Shown here one piece after another: positions 12,710-23,445 of a DNA stretch of 64,000 nt (positions are counted from its first letter, which is position 1; each line of letters opens with the position of its first letter). Where the stretch lies: positions 208,899 through 272,898 of the forward strand of contig NW_005179111.1 of NCBI RefSeq assembly GCF_000350225.1, read 5' to 3'. The notes beneath the pieces were generated by a model. The model saw only the letters and a list, made by a program, of their open reading frames with translations. It was not told where the DNA came from and searched no databases. A program made the position numbers and the translations under genes. The DNA comes from Chondrus crispus. Lineage: Eukaryota; Rhodophyta; Florideophyceae; Gigartinales; Gigartinaceae.

Positions 12710-13581
12710 CATCCAAAACGACTTTCTAAACTTGCTATTTGATTGACATCTCCTCTTTCAACAAAATATTGTTTTGTCATCAGTGTGCTGTGCAAAAGTC
12801 TCTTAAGTTGACACAACATCTGATAAATATGTAGGAATCATCCGTCACGGATAAGTGCTAGTGTCTAGATAACATTTGACTTCATATCGGTCAAATGACC
12901 GAGATGAGGTTACTTTTCCACATCCTTTTTCTAGGCTTGTGCCTTCTCGATAAGAAGAACAAAGATACCCACGCCACCACGCTTGAATTCTGCGTTACCG
13001 AAAGATGGATTGTAGTGAAAACTGTATATCCTTTCGGATTGTTTTTTAATGCCCGGCAAAGAAGCTTTAACGAGCAACCTTCAAACGTTTTGCAATGGTA
13101 ACTTTGAAACCAACACGCCTGTTTCGAGGAGAATAACCGGGTATTTGAACTCCATTAGATTCTTAATCTTTCAGTGCGTTCAAAACTGCAATGCCGATCT
13201 TCTGCAAGATGCTGTGGCCGAGGGCATGTATGTTAGGTGTCCAATACGACTTTCCCCATTTGCGAGTCAGTAACACGAAATCACCTCTCTCTAAATATCA
13301 ATCTGCTTAAGAACATCACCTTCAAAGTTGGCCGTAGTGGGGCATATCCAATGGACCAGGGTAGGCTTGGCCTGCCCTGTACGGACTGAGACCTTTTGTC
13401 GATTAAACGAACGAGAATGGCGACTTGGTCATGCAAGAAAACCGTAGACTATCTTCGTGCTATCCTGCAGCCAACACTGATCTCAACGACTCGCAACTTC
13501 ATGTGCGCCACCTCAATGCAACCATTCCACGGCTCCTTTGAAACCACACCCCATTACTTCCAGCAATCTCAGGCCACCACA

Positions 13582-14550
13582 CTAAGGAAGCCATTTCGCT
13601 ATCGCCTTGCCAATCTCCGTTGGCGAGTCCTCCTGTAAGTAGTGAATCCCCTTTACTGCAGCCATTTCCGTATTCTTCCACTTCTTAACAACTGCCCTCA
13701 TGCTTGGCGATATCAATCCTGGCTTTCCGTCAATGAACAATTTCGGCAACTCTGATCTCGCCAGCCATTTAGAATATTTCTTCACAATGGCTACGACTTC
13801 CGCAGGCTCCCCCTCAATGGGCACTTGTCTTGGCCATGTCAGCATAGGCCTCCTGTCCTCTCCCGCTTTCAGGAACGGCCTACGATATTCGTCAAACTCT
13901 GGCTTCGTCAAGTTGCGCAGAATCGCGCTAGGAATGAGGTCTTCCACAAATGCGTTGTCTTCGAGAACCAGCTGCTCACCGGCCGGGCTTCGCAGCACTC
14001 TGAAAAACGGTTCGATCTCCTCTGGAAAGTCGCCGTACCGTTCGAACGTTGACACAAAGCCTTCAAAGAACGCGATCCCCTTCACGGAATTAGGATTTTT
14101 ACGATTCAGATACGCCCAGTGGAAGCCTAGTGCGGTGCCCCAATCATGAATTACAAACGTCACCCGCTCCTTCACGCCAATTATCTCAAAGAGCCGGTAA
14201 AGATAGTTGCTGTGTTCGAGGAAGGTGTACCTGTACTTGTTGCTGTTGTCGAGCTTGTCCGAGTCGCCCATGCCGATGAGGTCAGGGGCTATGAGGCGTC
14301 CGCGCCCTTCGAGATGCGGCATGACGTTGCGCCACAGGAAGGAAGAGGTTGGATTGCCGTGAAGGAAGACGATCGGGTCGCCTGTGCCAACTTCGACATA
14401 TGCCATCTTCTTGCCGTCGATGTCGGCAAACTTTTTCTCAAGGAAACGCCTAGGGGGGAAGCCAGTGGGTCTGCCTGTGCCATTACAGATGGTTGCAGCG
14501 AGGAGGAGGGCTAAGACGAAGAGCTGCATGGGGGTAGACTTGGCAATCAT
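13582..14550 (-). CDS. Secreted haloalkane dehalogenase-like alpha/beta hydrolase
   Basis: Predicted to cleave carbon-halogen bonds of haloalkanes to alcohol plus halide by the alpha/beta-hydrolase mechanism. From the start chosen here the protein is 322 residues. Seen: an N-terminal hydrophobic signal sequence (MQLFVLALLLAATICNG), the HGNPTSSFLWR oxyanion loop with halide-binding Asn66, the nucleophile elbow HDWGTALGF with Asp136 and halide-binding Trp137, catalytic acid Glu163 in FFEG, and His303 in IHYLQEDSP. The lid and C-terminal half (LRSPAGEQLVLEDNAFVE, RRPMLTWPRQVPI) follow the LinB/DhaA subfamily closely. The full triad and both halide ligands are present, so activity is plausible. 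The frame extends upstream to 14,817, but a TATATAAA box at 14,633-14,640 places transcription start downstream of that, and the signal peptide begins at this Met. Intron-free. Confidence 0.9.
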   Translation of the reverse strand: MIAKSTPMQLFVLALLLAATICNGTGRPTGFPPRRFLEKKFADIDGKKMAYVEVGTGDPIVFLHGNPTSSFLWRNVMPHLEGRGRLIAPDLIGMGDSDKLDNSNKYRYTFLEHSNYLYRLFEIIGVKERVTFVIHDWGTALGFHWAYLNRKNPNSVKGIAFFEGFVSTFERYGDFPEEIEPFFRVLRSPAGEQLVLEDNAFVEDLIPSAILRNLTKPEFDEYRRPFLKAGEDRRPMLTWPRQVPIEGEPAEVVAIVKKYSKWLARSELPKLFIDGKPGLISPSMRAVVKKWKNTEMAAVKGIHYLQEDSPTEIGKAIAKWLP

Positions 14551-14632
14551 GATAGAAAGAGGCTTCTGAAGGGTGTGGTGCTTTGTGGAGGTAGATGTGC
14601 TTCGAGATTGTGACCGAGTCGCTGCGAAAGAG

Positions 14633-14640
14633 TTTATATA
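14633..14640 (-). promoter_or_regulatory. TATA box of the dehalogenase-like gene
   Basis: TATATAAA on the minus strand, about 85 bp upstream of the ATG at 14,550. Its position argues against the longer reading frame and for the start at the signal peptide. Confidence 0.65.
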
Positions 14641-16340
14641 GAGCAGTCGCAACCCAGAGACTTCAAGATTGAACACGGAGACCCGTTCTTGAAGACATAG
14701 AAGACGATGAATTTGCGTCAAATGGAGAGCTGTTAATGTACGTTTCTCTACAACGAGCGCAATTGTTGTATGTGTTTCTACAGTCTTCTTTCGCAGAGGG
14801 AAGCGAGGTGCTTCCATCTTTGAAAATCATGGGGTCGTGTGTTTTCAAGACATGCTTGATGTCTAGATTGGTCTAGATTAGAAAGTCAGCGTGGGCATAA
14901 AGCACGTGTTCGTTCGAAAACAGAAAGGGCACTCGAATAATGATATCAATCAACTGGTACATAAGACGGCGAATAGATATGAATTGTGAAAGATGGAGAT
15001 GCATCCTGTTTCTGGAAGATGTGCAAGAGGCCTAAGGGTGCTTTTTAGAGCTGCAAAGGTGACCTCGCATGCAGAAATGGTCATTCCAGCGCTGCCAGTA
15101 AGAGACAGATATGATAGAAGGCTGTGATGAGGTGATTTCAAGTCGACAACTGTTTCGTCATTGATACCATTACAATCGGAGGGAACCATCGCTTGCGAAT
15201 CTTGTTTTTACAGTATCCTTGGGTACAATTCTGCACAGCAGTGAAAGAGTTCTTAGTCCATGCTGACCAGAGTCCTTCTAGAAGACAGACTTTATGTCGG
15301 AGTGGGGGGATTTTGAAAATCAGATGAGGCCATTACGCGCCCTTCAATTGGTTCACGCCTAAGATCTTGAAGACGTTTGTAGAAAATCAATTCTGCTGGC
15401 AACTCTGTATCAGCTTCTGGAGGCCACACTCAAATAAGGGAAATGTATGATGTTGTACAGCTCGCATACTTCTTATCATTGTCTGACTCCTGCATTATGC
15501 TCATTTCAAAAATGGATAAGATCAGCCTTTATCGAAACGGTCTTCCTCCCTGGAAAAATCGAAGCATCGCCTGAGACTGTTGTTAAATCCAGGGGGGGAA
15601 GATACAAAAATATCTTCCAGTGTGTGTGACAATATCCAAAGGATGGTCGTCTCGCGCAGAAGCGCACGGGGTCTCGCGTACGAACGCGGTAGCAAATTCT
15701 TGCCAAAGAATATCGTGAATACTCACAGTTGGTGATTTATTACGTGCCCTTTCTTCTTCTTTTCCTCGCTCTACAAAGCGGTAGGGTACATACATTTGTC
15801 AGTAACGAGAACGCCGCATCTCTAAGAGTTGCGCTCGCTGTCTGCATTATTTTCTGTCAGCTCTCCGAAATGCTGTCTGCTTCTTCCACATTATCAGCAA
15901 CGAGCTTCTACACGTGTTATCTGTGTCAACGTATCCCATCTCGCACACGTGTGTCCGTTGTGAGTACACACGAGTGTTGACGACTGACAAGCACATGTGT
16001 TTCTCTACAGAGACACGATGCAACAAGGGAACAACGATACGCGGCCAAGCCCTGGCTTGTTTTAAATATGAAAATTCTGCAGTTCTTCGCTGTAAAAGTA
16101 AAGTACTGCTGGTTGTCCATATCCGCACCATTTCCAACCATGCTGATTCAACGCAATTGACAGCATTAGTGGAGAATCTTTTTCGGAAGAGGATGGCCTT
16201 CTATGCGCTGGCACAGAAGTTCCGTTCCAATCCATCTATTTTCTATGCAGTTATGCTGTGTGCGCTGCAGAATGAGAGCGATATTGATGGCTTCTCAGAT
16301 CGGGGATATCGTTTGGTGAATGTATCGCAAAGTAGCACTC
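14641..16340. other. Intergenic, no supported gene
   Basis: Only short unrecognised open frames on both strands (longest about 190 codons at 15,914-16,495, which runs into a microsatellite and an LTR and is therefore not a gene). No domain, promoter or RNA gene is seen. Confidence 0.5.
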
Positions 16341-16408
16341 CCACTCTGTCTCGGTCCCTCTATCTCTGTCTCTCTATCTCTCTCTGTCTGTCTCTCTCTG
16401 TCTGTCTC
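16341..16408 (+). repeat. CT/TCTG-rich microsatellite, left part of the Ty3 insertion site
   Basis: Imperfect CTCTGTCT-type simple repeat ending in GTCTC at 16,404-16,408. The same type of sequence resumes at 21,796 (to about 21,838) on the far side of the Ty3 element, so the element split one microsatellite. Confidence 0.85.
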
Positions 16409-16639
16409 TGTGGTCAGCTCGTAAGTAGAAGTGTTGAGAGGTGGAAGTGCTCTGTCTTTTTTCTTACTAGCAATGAAGTGTGGCATCACTTATAGGGGAT
16501 GTAGGGCGGTAGGTAAATTGGGACATGTAAAGAATAACAGGAACTAATAAGGGCTAAGGTTGACAAAGACTAAAGTCGACGGAGCTTGACTCAGAAGGAT
16601 GCAGCAGGAATCACCGATCAATATATCATATTGATAGCA
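16409..16639 (-). repeat. 3' LTR of Ty3 element A
   Basis: 231-bp LTR beginning TGTGGTCAGC and ending TTGATAGCA on the plus strand. It is preceded, on the coding strand, by a purine-rich tract. Confidence 0.93.
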
Positions 16640-16652
16640 GTCCCCTCTTCAA
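16640..16652 (-). other. Polypurine tract of element A
   Basis: On the minus strand TTGAAGAGGGGAC directly abuts the 3' LTR, the expected place for plus-strand priming in LTR retroelements. Confidence 0.7.
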
Positions 16653-16657
16653 GAGAG

Positions 16658-17949
16658 TCAAATGCCGGAATCCCTAGCAGCCTTGACCGAGTCCTGATCT
16701 GAATAATCCTGTAGAAAGTTCTCCAGAATCGCTGGGACGTCTTCCTGCACATTTGTGAATGGCTCCCATGTCGGTTCTTCGTAGTCAAAATCTTGCCATT
16801 TCACATTAACTTCACATACTTCAGACTGAGGATTGTATCGGAGTCCCAAAAGCTGTTCAACCTTATTCAGGTGCGCCTCATTGTGAACGATTGAATCTAA
16901 AAGCTGCTCTGAAACATTCAAATGAGAATGTGAATAGAGCTTCAATCGAGAGGCATGCACAACATGCTTCACATTCGTTAATAGGTTCTGGATCTCAAAA
17001 GTAGAATCAGAAGCAGCACGTGTTACGCGCCTGGGCCCTGTCCAATTAACGCGGAGATTCTCACCGCCTTCGGAAGCTCGCTTGGCTACAAGAACAAAAT
17101 CCCAAACATCGAAATTGACCACTTGTACGCCAGTCTTTCGATTGTGAGACTTCACTGCTTGCTCACGCTTCCTCGTGCGTTTCTCGGACGCATCTTTGTG
17201 CATCGCGTCAACGGCGTTCATAAGGGAATCAATCTCCATCAAGCGCTGTGCCTTCACTAGTTCCAGGGAATGTGCGTGTTAGACAACTGGTGGTACTAAA
17301 GCGCTCAAGGGATTATCTGCTAGTCTTTCTGTCATTACTGTCACTGGAGCGCGATTGCCGGGAGATGGCCTGACAGAGTGGTTAAGCACATTTTGGACCA
17401 TGTCAATGACCTCAGGCCACTCTGTGTCCTTTTGGCGAAATTCCGAGAGCATTGCTCTGCATCCACGAAGTACCTCTTTGCACACAGTTTCGACTGTCCC
17501 ATTCCATTGAGAAGAATATGGAGTTGTGAAGTTGTGGTGAGAATGTAAGGCTCGATTAAGATCAGCCATACCTTATTCTTAAAATGAGATCCGCGGTCGG
17601 ACACCCAGAAGAGGGAGACCCCAAAAAGAGAAAACCATTTTCTCAGAGCGCGCACAGTGTTTGTGGCGTCTGCGGCGTCGCTTTCTTCTAGAAGCACGAA
17701 GGATGATGCATCGTCATTGATGATGAGGACATACACAGGTCCAGAGTTGCTCTCCCCGAGGTACAAATAATCGAAATGAATCAACTCATTCGGAGTAGTG
17801 GAATGCATAGCATGTGAAAGTGGCCTGGGAATACGTTGGCCGCCAATAGTTACAAGGCAGTGCATACAAGTGTTGCAAAATGCTGTGATATCCGTCTTCG
17901 TCTTTTTCCAGCGAAAGTGTACTTTGATGTTTTCATATGTGGTGTCCAC
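16658..17949 (-). pseudogene. Element A: integrase and chromodomain region
   Basis: The minus strand carries the integrase core (VYVLIINDDASSF, WVSDRGSHFK, then YSSQWNGTVET matching the DDE catalytic core) and a C-terminal chromodomain-like segment (VKWQDFDYEEPTWEPF). This is the order of chromovirus pol ends. The chromodomain would direct integration to particular chromatin. The region is no longer one continuous frame and is treated as a fossil. Confidence 0.85.
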
Positions 17950-18216
17950 GCCTCGATGTCCGCTTCGCGCACAATGTCCAATGATGCAAATGCGTAGCTG
18001 AAGTTCCTTAGAACGAGATGGGATCCATACAGCATTTCTGTTGGTTCGATAAAGACCGTTCTTGATAGTCGACGGTGTTTCCCCCCATTCAGAAATGCCT
18101 TTCTGCTGCTCGCGTTTGATGTCTGCTAGCTTTGGCCACGTGAAATCCGGGTCGAGGTCAGGTGCAATTGGTGCGTGAAAAAGAGCGCCAAGTGTCCCAT
18201 GAATGATACCACCAAT

Positions 18217-20979
18217 TCAGCCGCCCCATCGAGATAAAAGACCCGCCCAGCAGTTGTCATCTCCGGATATATGGTTGATCGTATACCGGAAAGCGGAAAG
18301 TTGCATGGCCCATCGCTCGATTGTGTTGACTGTGTGCTTCGCTATTCGAGGGTTAACAATAACAGGGTGGAATACGAAAGTCAAGTTCTTATGGTCTGTG
18401 AATAAAATGAAGCCCTCTGGACGCAACAGCATGTAGTCGAGTCGAGTCACGGATGTCACGATGGCAAAAGCTTCTTTCTCAAGAGTGGACCAATGGAATG
18501 AGGACTTCTTGAGGGACCCGGAAAGAAATGACAGTGGTTCATGGTGCTGGTTTTCGAAGTCCTCATCCAAATGGATTTTTGGAATTTGCGTTATTGTCCC
18601 AGCCCAGTGTGTTTCGGAGGCATCCATGAAGAGGCAAAGAATTTTCTCTGGGTCTGGATGAGCGAGTATTACGGCGTTTCGAAGTGCCTCTTTAACCACC
18701 GTAAATGTCTGATCGTGATCTGAATTCCAGAATGTAGAATCAAGTGCTATTTTCGATGCCGCACGCTTTGTCCGTCCACCAACTTTGGTGTATACTTGTT
18801 CGAGGACCTGCGACAAGGGTTCAATGATCCTGGAAAATTCGGGAATGGTGACGCGCATCCAATTTGCCGCGCATACAAATTGTTTTAAATCACCACCAGG
18901 TTTGGGTCGAGGCATATTCACGATAGCCTCTAACCGTTTCGGGTCGAGTTTGATTCCATCAGCGCTTATTGTACGTCCGCACCACGTGACCTCACGCAGA
19001 AAAAGTTTGCACTTGGCTGCATGAAGGTTCAGGTTTCCCTTCCTACAAATTTCGAAAAAGACTCGGAGGGTGTCCAGCAGGTCTCTGCAATTTTTGTGGT
19101 GAAGGAGAAGGTCGTCCAGCCATTGGAGAATGTTCTCCCGTAACGATAGACATAGGTTTCCTACTGTACTCTGAAAGTAGGAAGTTGCATTCGTCTGTCC
19201 ATGCATTACTCGCGTGGGTGTGAAGACGCCGTCGGGCGTAATAAAACTCTGGCATTCTTGCAATTCTGAGTCCAGCGGCATCTGCCAGTAGCCATGACAT
19301 AAATCGATGATGGAAAAGCAGCAATCTCCTGCCAATTCGGAGGTTATCGACTCGAGATCAGGCATCGGCCAGGTGTGCGGAATTGTTTGACTGTTCACTT
19401 GTCGCAGGTCAACCGTGAATCTGAATTTCTCCGGTCCATCCTTTGGTACAATTAGCCGTGCGCATGCCCATTCACTTGAATTGTTTCGTCGCACAAGCCC
19501 GAGAGACAGTAATTCGTCTACTTTCTTACGAAGAAATTTGGCTTGCGGTGGCGAGTATCGGCGGACTTTAACACGAATAGGACTGTCATCTGGCCTGAGG
19601 CGAATACACATTGGCTGCACATTGGCAGGCGGATCAGCCCCCAGCCTTGTTCTGAAAATATCCCTGTAGTCATAGACTAAGTCCTGTAATTCTTCGTGAT
19701 ACTCTTCTGGTAGGCCGCTCTGAATGGCTTCCTGAATTCGTTCTTTCAATTGTGAATCTGTGTCTGACTCTTGATCGATTCCAAATGAAATGTTAGAATC
19801 TTTGGAGACTGGGCCATCATCTGGAGTGTCCCCATAAAGAATTGGAGACTCATCAGGGGAACCGTTTTCCGAGTCGCTGTAAGAGGTACCGTCATCCGAA
19901 GAGGACCCTGAATTTACCTCTTCTGAATCAGTGGAGTTCTGGGGATGGGCGTTAGACGTGGAACCGCGAAGTAGTATACGTGACAGACGTCCAGGAGTTT
20001 TTGGGGGAGTATCCTCTTTGGTGGAAAGTGCTGAAGAGAACCCAATGTTCGAAAAGTCTGCGTCGTGGAGTTGATTTCGCACACGCTTCAGATGCTCGTC
20101 CAAATTAAATCCTATCGCCTGAAGAACTGAGCGAGCGATAAGAATTTCGGGCATGTACTCCTTGAAAACAAGGAATTCCAAGTTGCGGAGAAGGAGTGGT
20201 CCTTCTGGAGTATTGAGAGTAACAGAAACACGGACCTTGGTGTGGGCGCAATAAACTTGCGAATCTTCTTCCACATTTGCTCCTATAGCTACACTCATTC
20301 TGATTGGTTCGCGAAGGGTTAGAGTGTTAACATATACACCATCATCAGCGCACTGTTTGACGTGTTGCTCGCTGAGAGCAGAATGGTCCGCACCGTAATC
20401 GCCGTTAACGATTACGTTTACACTGTCCGCCAATTTTGCGAAGTACCGTCCTGAACCTTGCCGCGCATGACATGCTTCCTGTGTTTGCGACAGAACGCTT
20501 AAACGTCCCTTTTCCGATCGATTCTTGTAGAATTCTTTTAACAAAGAATATCTCTCCTCGTCTGTTGAAAGAGGGCAGTCCGTCACATAATGTCGTTTCT
20601 TACATTTGGAAACATTTAAACAAAAGGGTAACTCAATGACACCTCCGGTGTTTTCCGATCCGGCGCCGTTCGAACGTGAATCTGTGAAGTTGTTTGAACC
20701 GCTATTGCTGTTTCCTCGTGTGCCTTGGTTGCTTCGGCCGCCTCTGTTCCATTTCCGCGTGGAACCATATGTATCGTTTTTCAATTTGCCATTTCCGTTT
20801 CCTGACATCGTAGAACCATCTTTTGTTTTGTCTTGCTTCTCAGCACCAATCTTCGTAGTTACGAAATCAGAATCTCCCGTAGTCTGTCGAATGGATACAA
20901 ATTCGTCGCATCGAACGGCTTGATTAACGAAGTAGCGATAAAACTGCATCCAATCCTTTTTCAAATCATGCCTACTCAA
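18217..20979 (-). pseudogene. Element A: protease, reverse transcriptase and RNase H region
   Basis: A 920-codon frame. Seen in order: basic, glycine-rich nucleic-acid-binding stretch with Cys/His residues; aspartic-protease-like VIVNGDYGADHSAL; reverse transcriptase with FRFTVDLRQVN and the active-site box LQWLDDLLLHH; and RNase H with LFMDASETHWAG, WSTLEKEAFAIV and LFTDHKNLTF. Domain order and the WLDD box are of Ty3/gypsy type. It belongs to an element that is broken overall. Confidence 0.9.
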
Positions 20980-20992
20980 GGAAAGGTCGTTT

Positions 20993-21553
20993 TCAATTTT
21001 TTTCCTTGAGTGCAGGAGGCTTCAGCAGTGTGCAAATGTGTGCGGTGGCCTGTTTGGGATTTTTTCTGAATGAGGTCTCCCCGCCGTCGAACACGAAGAA
21101 AAGTTTTGTAGTCCATGTAGAGCGCTTTGATACGGAGTTCAGGATTTTTTCGTTGATGTTCATTCGAACAGATGACCGAATAGAATTATCCAGCTCAGTG
21201 GTTGTCAAAGTATCGAAATTCACTGTCTCCTTCTCGTCCAGCCAATTTTTTAACGCCTCTTCAGAGAGTTCGTCAACGGAGGTAACCCCGTCAAATTCGT
21301 CGAATTCTACAAGCGATAGGAGAAGGTCTGGATCCAGCGAGGACTTGAGAGAAATTGCTGAAATGCTGCTACCAGTAGCTTGGGCATCATTGATGCGTAG
21401 CAAATATCGCTCACGCTCACGCAAAAAAGCATGGATGCTCTTCTGCCCAAGCCGACGTAGTTCCGGATGAGCAATTGGCGTAAATAGATGTTGACCCTGT
21501 AGCTGGGCCTGGCCGGAGTTTGAGTTCCCCGCCATATTGAAAATTACAAGCAA
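20993..21553 (-). pseudogene. Element A: gag-like N-terminal frame
   Basis: A 186-codon frame immediately downstream of the 5' LTR in element orientation, largely helical and charged, without recognisable motifs. Position alone supports a gag assignment. Confidence 0.6.
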
Positions 21554-21566
21554 TCGTAGTGATCAC

Positions 21567-21795
21567 TGTGGTCAGCTCGTAAGTTGAAGTGTTGAGAGGT
21601 AGAAGTGCTCTGTCTTTTTCTTAATAGCAATGAAGTGTGGCATCACTTATTGGGGATGTAGGGCGGTAGATAAATTGGGACATGTAAAGAATAACAGGAA
21701 CTAATAAGGGCTAAGGTTGACAAAGCTAAAGTCGACGGAGCTTGACTCAGAAGGATGCAGCAGGAATCACCAATCAATATATCATATTGATAGCA
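21567..21795 (-). repeat. 5' LTR of Ty3 element A
   Basis: 229-bp LTR matching 16,409-16,639 along its length, with the GTCTC duplication outside it and the microsatellite resuming at 21,796. A TATATCAT-like AT-rich segment lies near the outer end. I could not identify a tRNA primer site with confidence. Confidence 0.93.
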
Positions 21796-21838
21796 GTCTC
21801 TCATTGTCTCTAGCTCTCTCTGTCTCTAGCTCTCTCTT

Positions 21839-22525
21839 GGTTTTCCATGCGACAGGCGGTAGGTCAACGTCAAATCAAAGTAAAAGATACTCCAGCATGA
21901 CAAATATGCACACACGGTGATGATGCGTTTCTTGACAACCTTGCCATTTACCAGCGTGGAATCTGGATAAATCTCAAATGGAATGCTCTTCAAAAGCGGA
22001 AGATCGTGCTTTGTGGCTACGAAAACACTTGGAAAGACAAAGAACAGAGAATTGCTCCAAATGATACCTAGCCAGAGTTGAAAACTAATGTTGGCAATCA
22101 TTTTGTGCATGTCTTGAATACATAAGAATCATACATCTTTTAAGAGAAACAGAGCCCTTCTGCATGTCTGTTATTGTCGCTAAAAATAGAAAATAAAGGG
22201 AACAATAAAGGGTTAACCGGCAGGACCGGGCGGAAGAAGGGAATGCGTTTTTACTGTTGTGTTGTGTTTTCGTTCTTGCTTGTCTTCAGGCAGCTAATCT
22301 GCTTCTAATCCTCCCTTACTTATACTACTTCAGCCAGGTGCTTTCTCCTCTCTTCATGTTATGTTTTTGCACTATCAAAACATTTTGTAGGAGAGGATGC
22401 ACTGCATGTTGACGGCTGAAATTATTAAAATGCTCCCGTTTTAGTGCACTGCAATAATTGCGTTGAGGTGCATTTTATTCGTACTGTATGCGTCACCGTC
22501 ATTCGATAATTTTCCCACACTCCCT
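21839..22525. other. No supported gene
   Basis: AT-rich sequence between the Ty3 insertion and the copia remnant. A 94-codon minus frame (21,826-22,110) with hydrophobic segments is unrecognised. Nothing else is visible. Confidence 0.45.
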
Positions 22526-23356
22526 CTAATTATGACGTGACGTATCCTCATTGTGGCTTCTAGCAATGCACTGGTCGACGGGGAGCGTTATTCGTGCCCT
22601 TTTGGAGGTGTTGATGAGAACGTAGTTACCGTTAGCCATTGTCAAGCAGTCGGCTTGATTATACGCCGATCGAATAAATCCGATCTGCTGCATCTCATTT
22701 TGTTGCTGAGCCATTTTGAGTACCACAAGATCAGTCATCAGTGTTTTCTCAAACGTTGTGGAAGCATTCGTGATCACACCAAATTGCGAAAGACTATCCG
22801 TAATCAGGATAGGTATTTTTATGTTCACTATCCTCTGTATGTCATGTGGGAGAATGAAGGCCATGTCAAATGAGTCGGCAAACCCATTGCTTTGCTGACT
22901 AGAGCTGATCTTGACACTCCGTTTGCCTTATGAGACGACCAATAGAGTGGTTGGCAAATATCACTGCTATCATATTGGAATACGATTTATCCAAGCAGCG
23001 ACGAGCCGTCTGAATTGTTTGCATACAAGGCATCTGAATAAACTCTTATGTGTAATTGGTTATCATCAAGCGTGGGATATCTTAATGATAGGCATGTTTT
23101 TTCTTCGGTCGTGTAACTGCGCGGTTTATGTGTCGTACTTGAAATTTGGGATTCGTATTACACTGTAATGAAATAGCCTGGTCGGCTTGTGAGATGGGGA
23201 AGCAAATATTGCGTCTAGTATACTTAATAGAGTCTAATTAGGCTCTTAATGAGATATATAACTCGTACGTGGCCGTGTTTAAGAGCTTCACTATCTTTCG
23301 GATGTAGGCGGTCTGGTGAATCATGTATTCAGAATCCTTTTTCTCAACCTGTACTC

Positions 23357-23422
23357 CGACGAATTGAACTTATCGTAAGCTCTTCCATTAAGAGAAGAGC
23401 TTACGATAAGTTCAATTCGTCG
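23357..23422. repeat. Perfect inverted repeat, 29-bp arms, 8-nt loop
   Basis: Arms at 23,357-23,385 and 23,394-23,422 are exact reverse complements (left arm begins CGACGAATTGAACTTATCG). It lies inside the decayed copia reverse transcriptase region. Perfect arms in otherwise decayed sequence suggest a recent origin. Confidence 0.92.
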
Positions 23423-23425
23423 TGT

Positions 23426-23445
23426 TCAAGTGTAATTACACTTGA
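23426..23445. repeat. Perfect 20-bp palindrome
   Basis: TCAAGTGTAATTACACTTGA is its own reverse complement and lies three bases beyond the 29-bp-arm hairpin. Confidence 0.9.

Larger units (their letters stand above)
12361..13290. repeat. Diverged direct duplication, two copies of about 410-435 bp
   Basis: Copy 1 (12,361-12,770) and copy 2 (12,855-13,290) share ordered blocks: GCTAGTGTCTA, ATGAGGT(C/T)ACTTTTC, AGAAAGATGCCC versus ACAAAGATACCC, ACTCCAT(C/T), CAAAACTGC(C/A)AT, TTCTGCAAGATG(T/C)T and ACGACTTTC. Collinear order of many short matches supports an old duplication rather than chance. Neither copy has terminal repeats that would identify a transposon. Confidence 0.6.
11799..13581. other. 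Intergenic region with a diverged segmental duplication and hairpins
   Basis: No gene is recognised. The stretch holds a diverged direct duplication (12,361-12,770 and 12,855-13,290) and two hairpins (12,531-12,552; 12,673-12,709), listed separately. A TACAGTACAGTACGTAC run lies at 12,328-12,344. Weak open frames inside the duplicated copies are not similar enough to each other at the protein level for me to call a gene. Confidence 0.5.
16409..21795 (-). mobile_element. Ty3/gypsy LTR retrotransposon with chromodomain (element A)
   Basis: Complete LTR-to-LTR insertion of 5,387 bp, coding on the minus strand. The LTRs (229-231 bp) start TG and end CA, and the insertion is flanked by identical 5-bp target duplications GTCTC (16,404-16,408 and 21,796-21,800). 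Parts in element order: 5' LTR, gag-like frame, protease, reverse transcriptase, RNase H, integrase and a C-terminal chromodomain, polypurine tract, 3' LTR. The LTRs differ at about six positions plus two 1-nt indels, roughly 2.6 percent, so the insertion is fairly recent on an evolutionary scale. The coding region is interrupted in about three or four places, so it is a fossil. The chromodomain and domain order place it with chromoviruses. Confidence 0.93.

Noticed and set aside
14551-14817. 89-codon N-terminal extension of the dehalogenase-like gene
   Set aside because: It lies upstream of or across the TATA box at 14,633-14,640, and the signal peptide starts at the downstream Met.
15914-16495. 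193-codon plus-strand frame
   Set aside because: It crosses a microsatellite and runs into the LTR of element A, so its end is not native.
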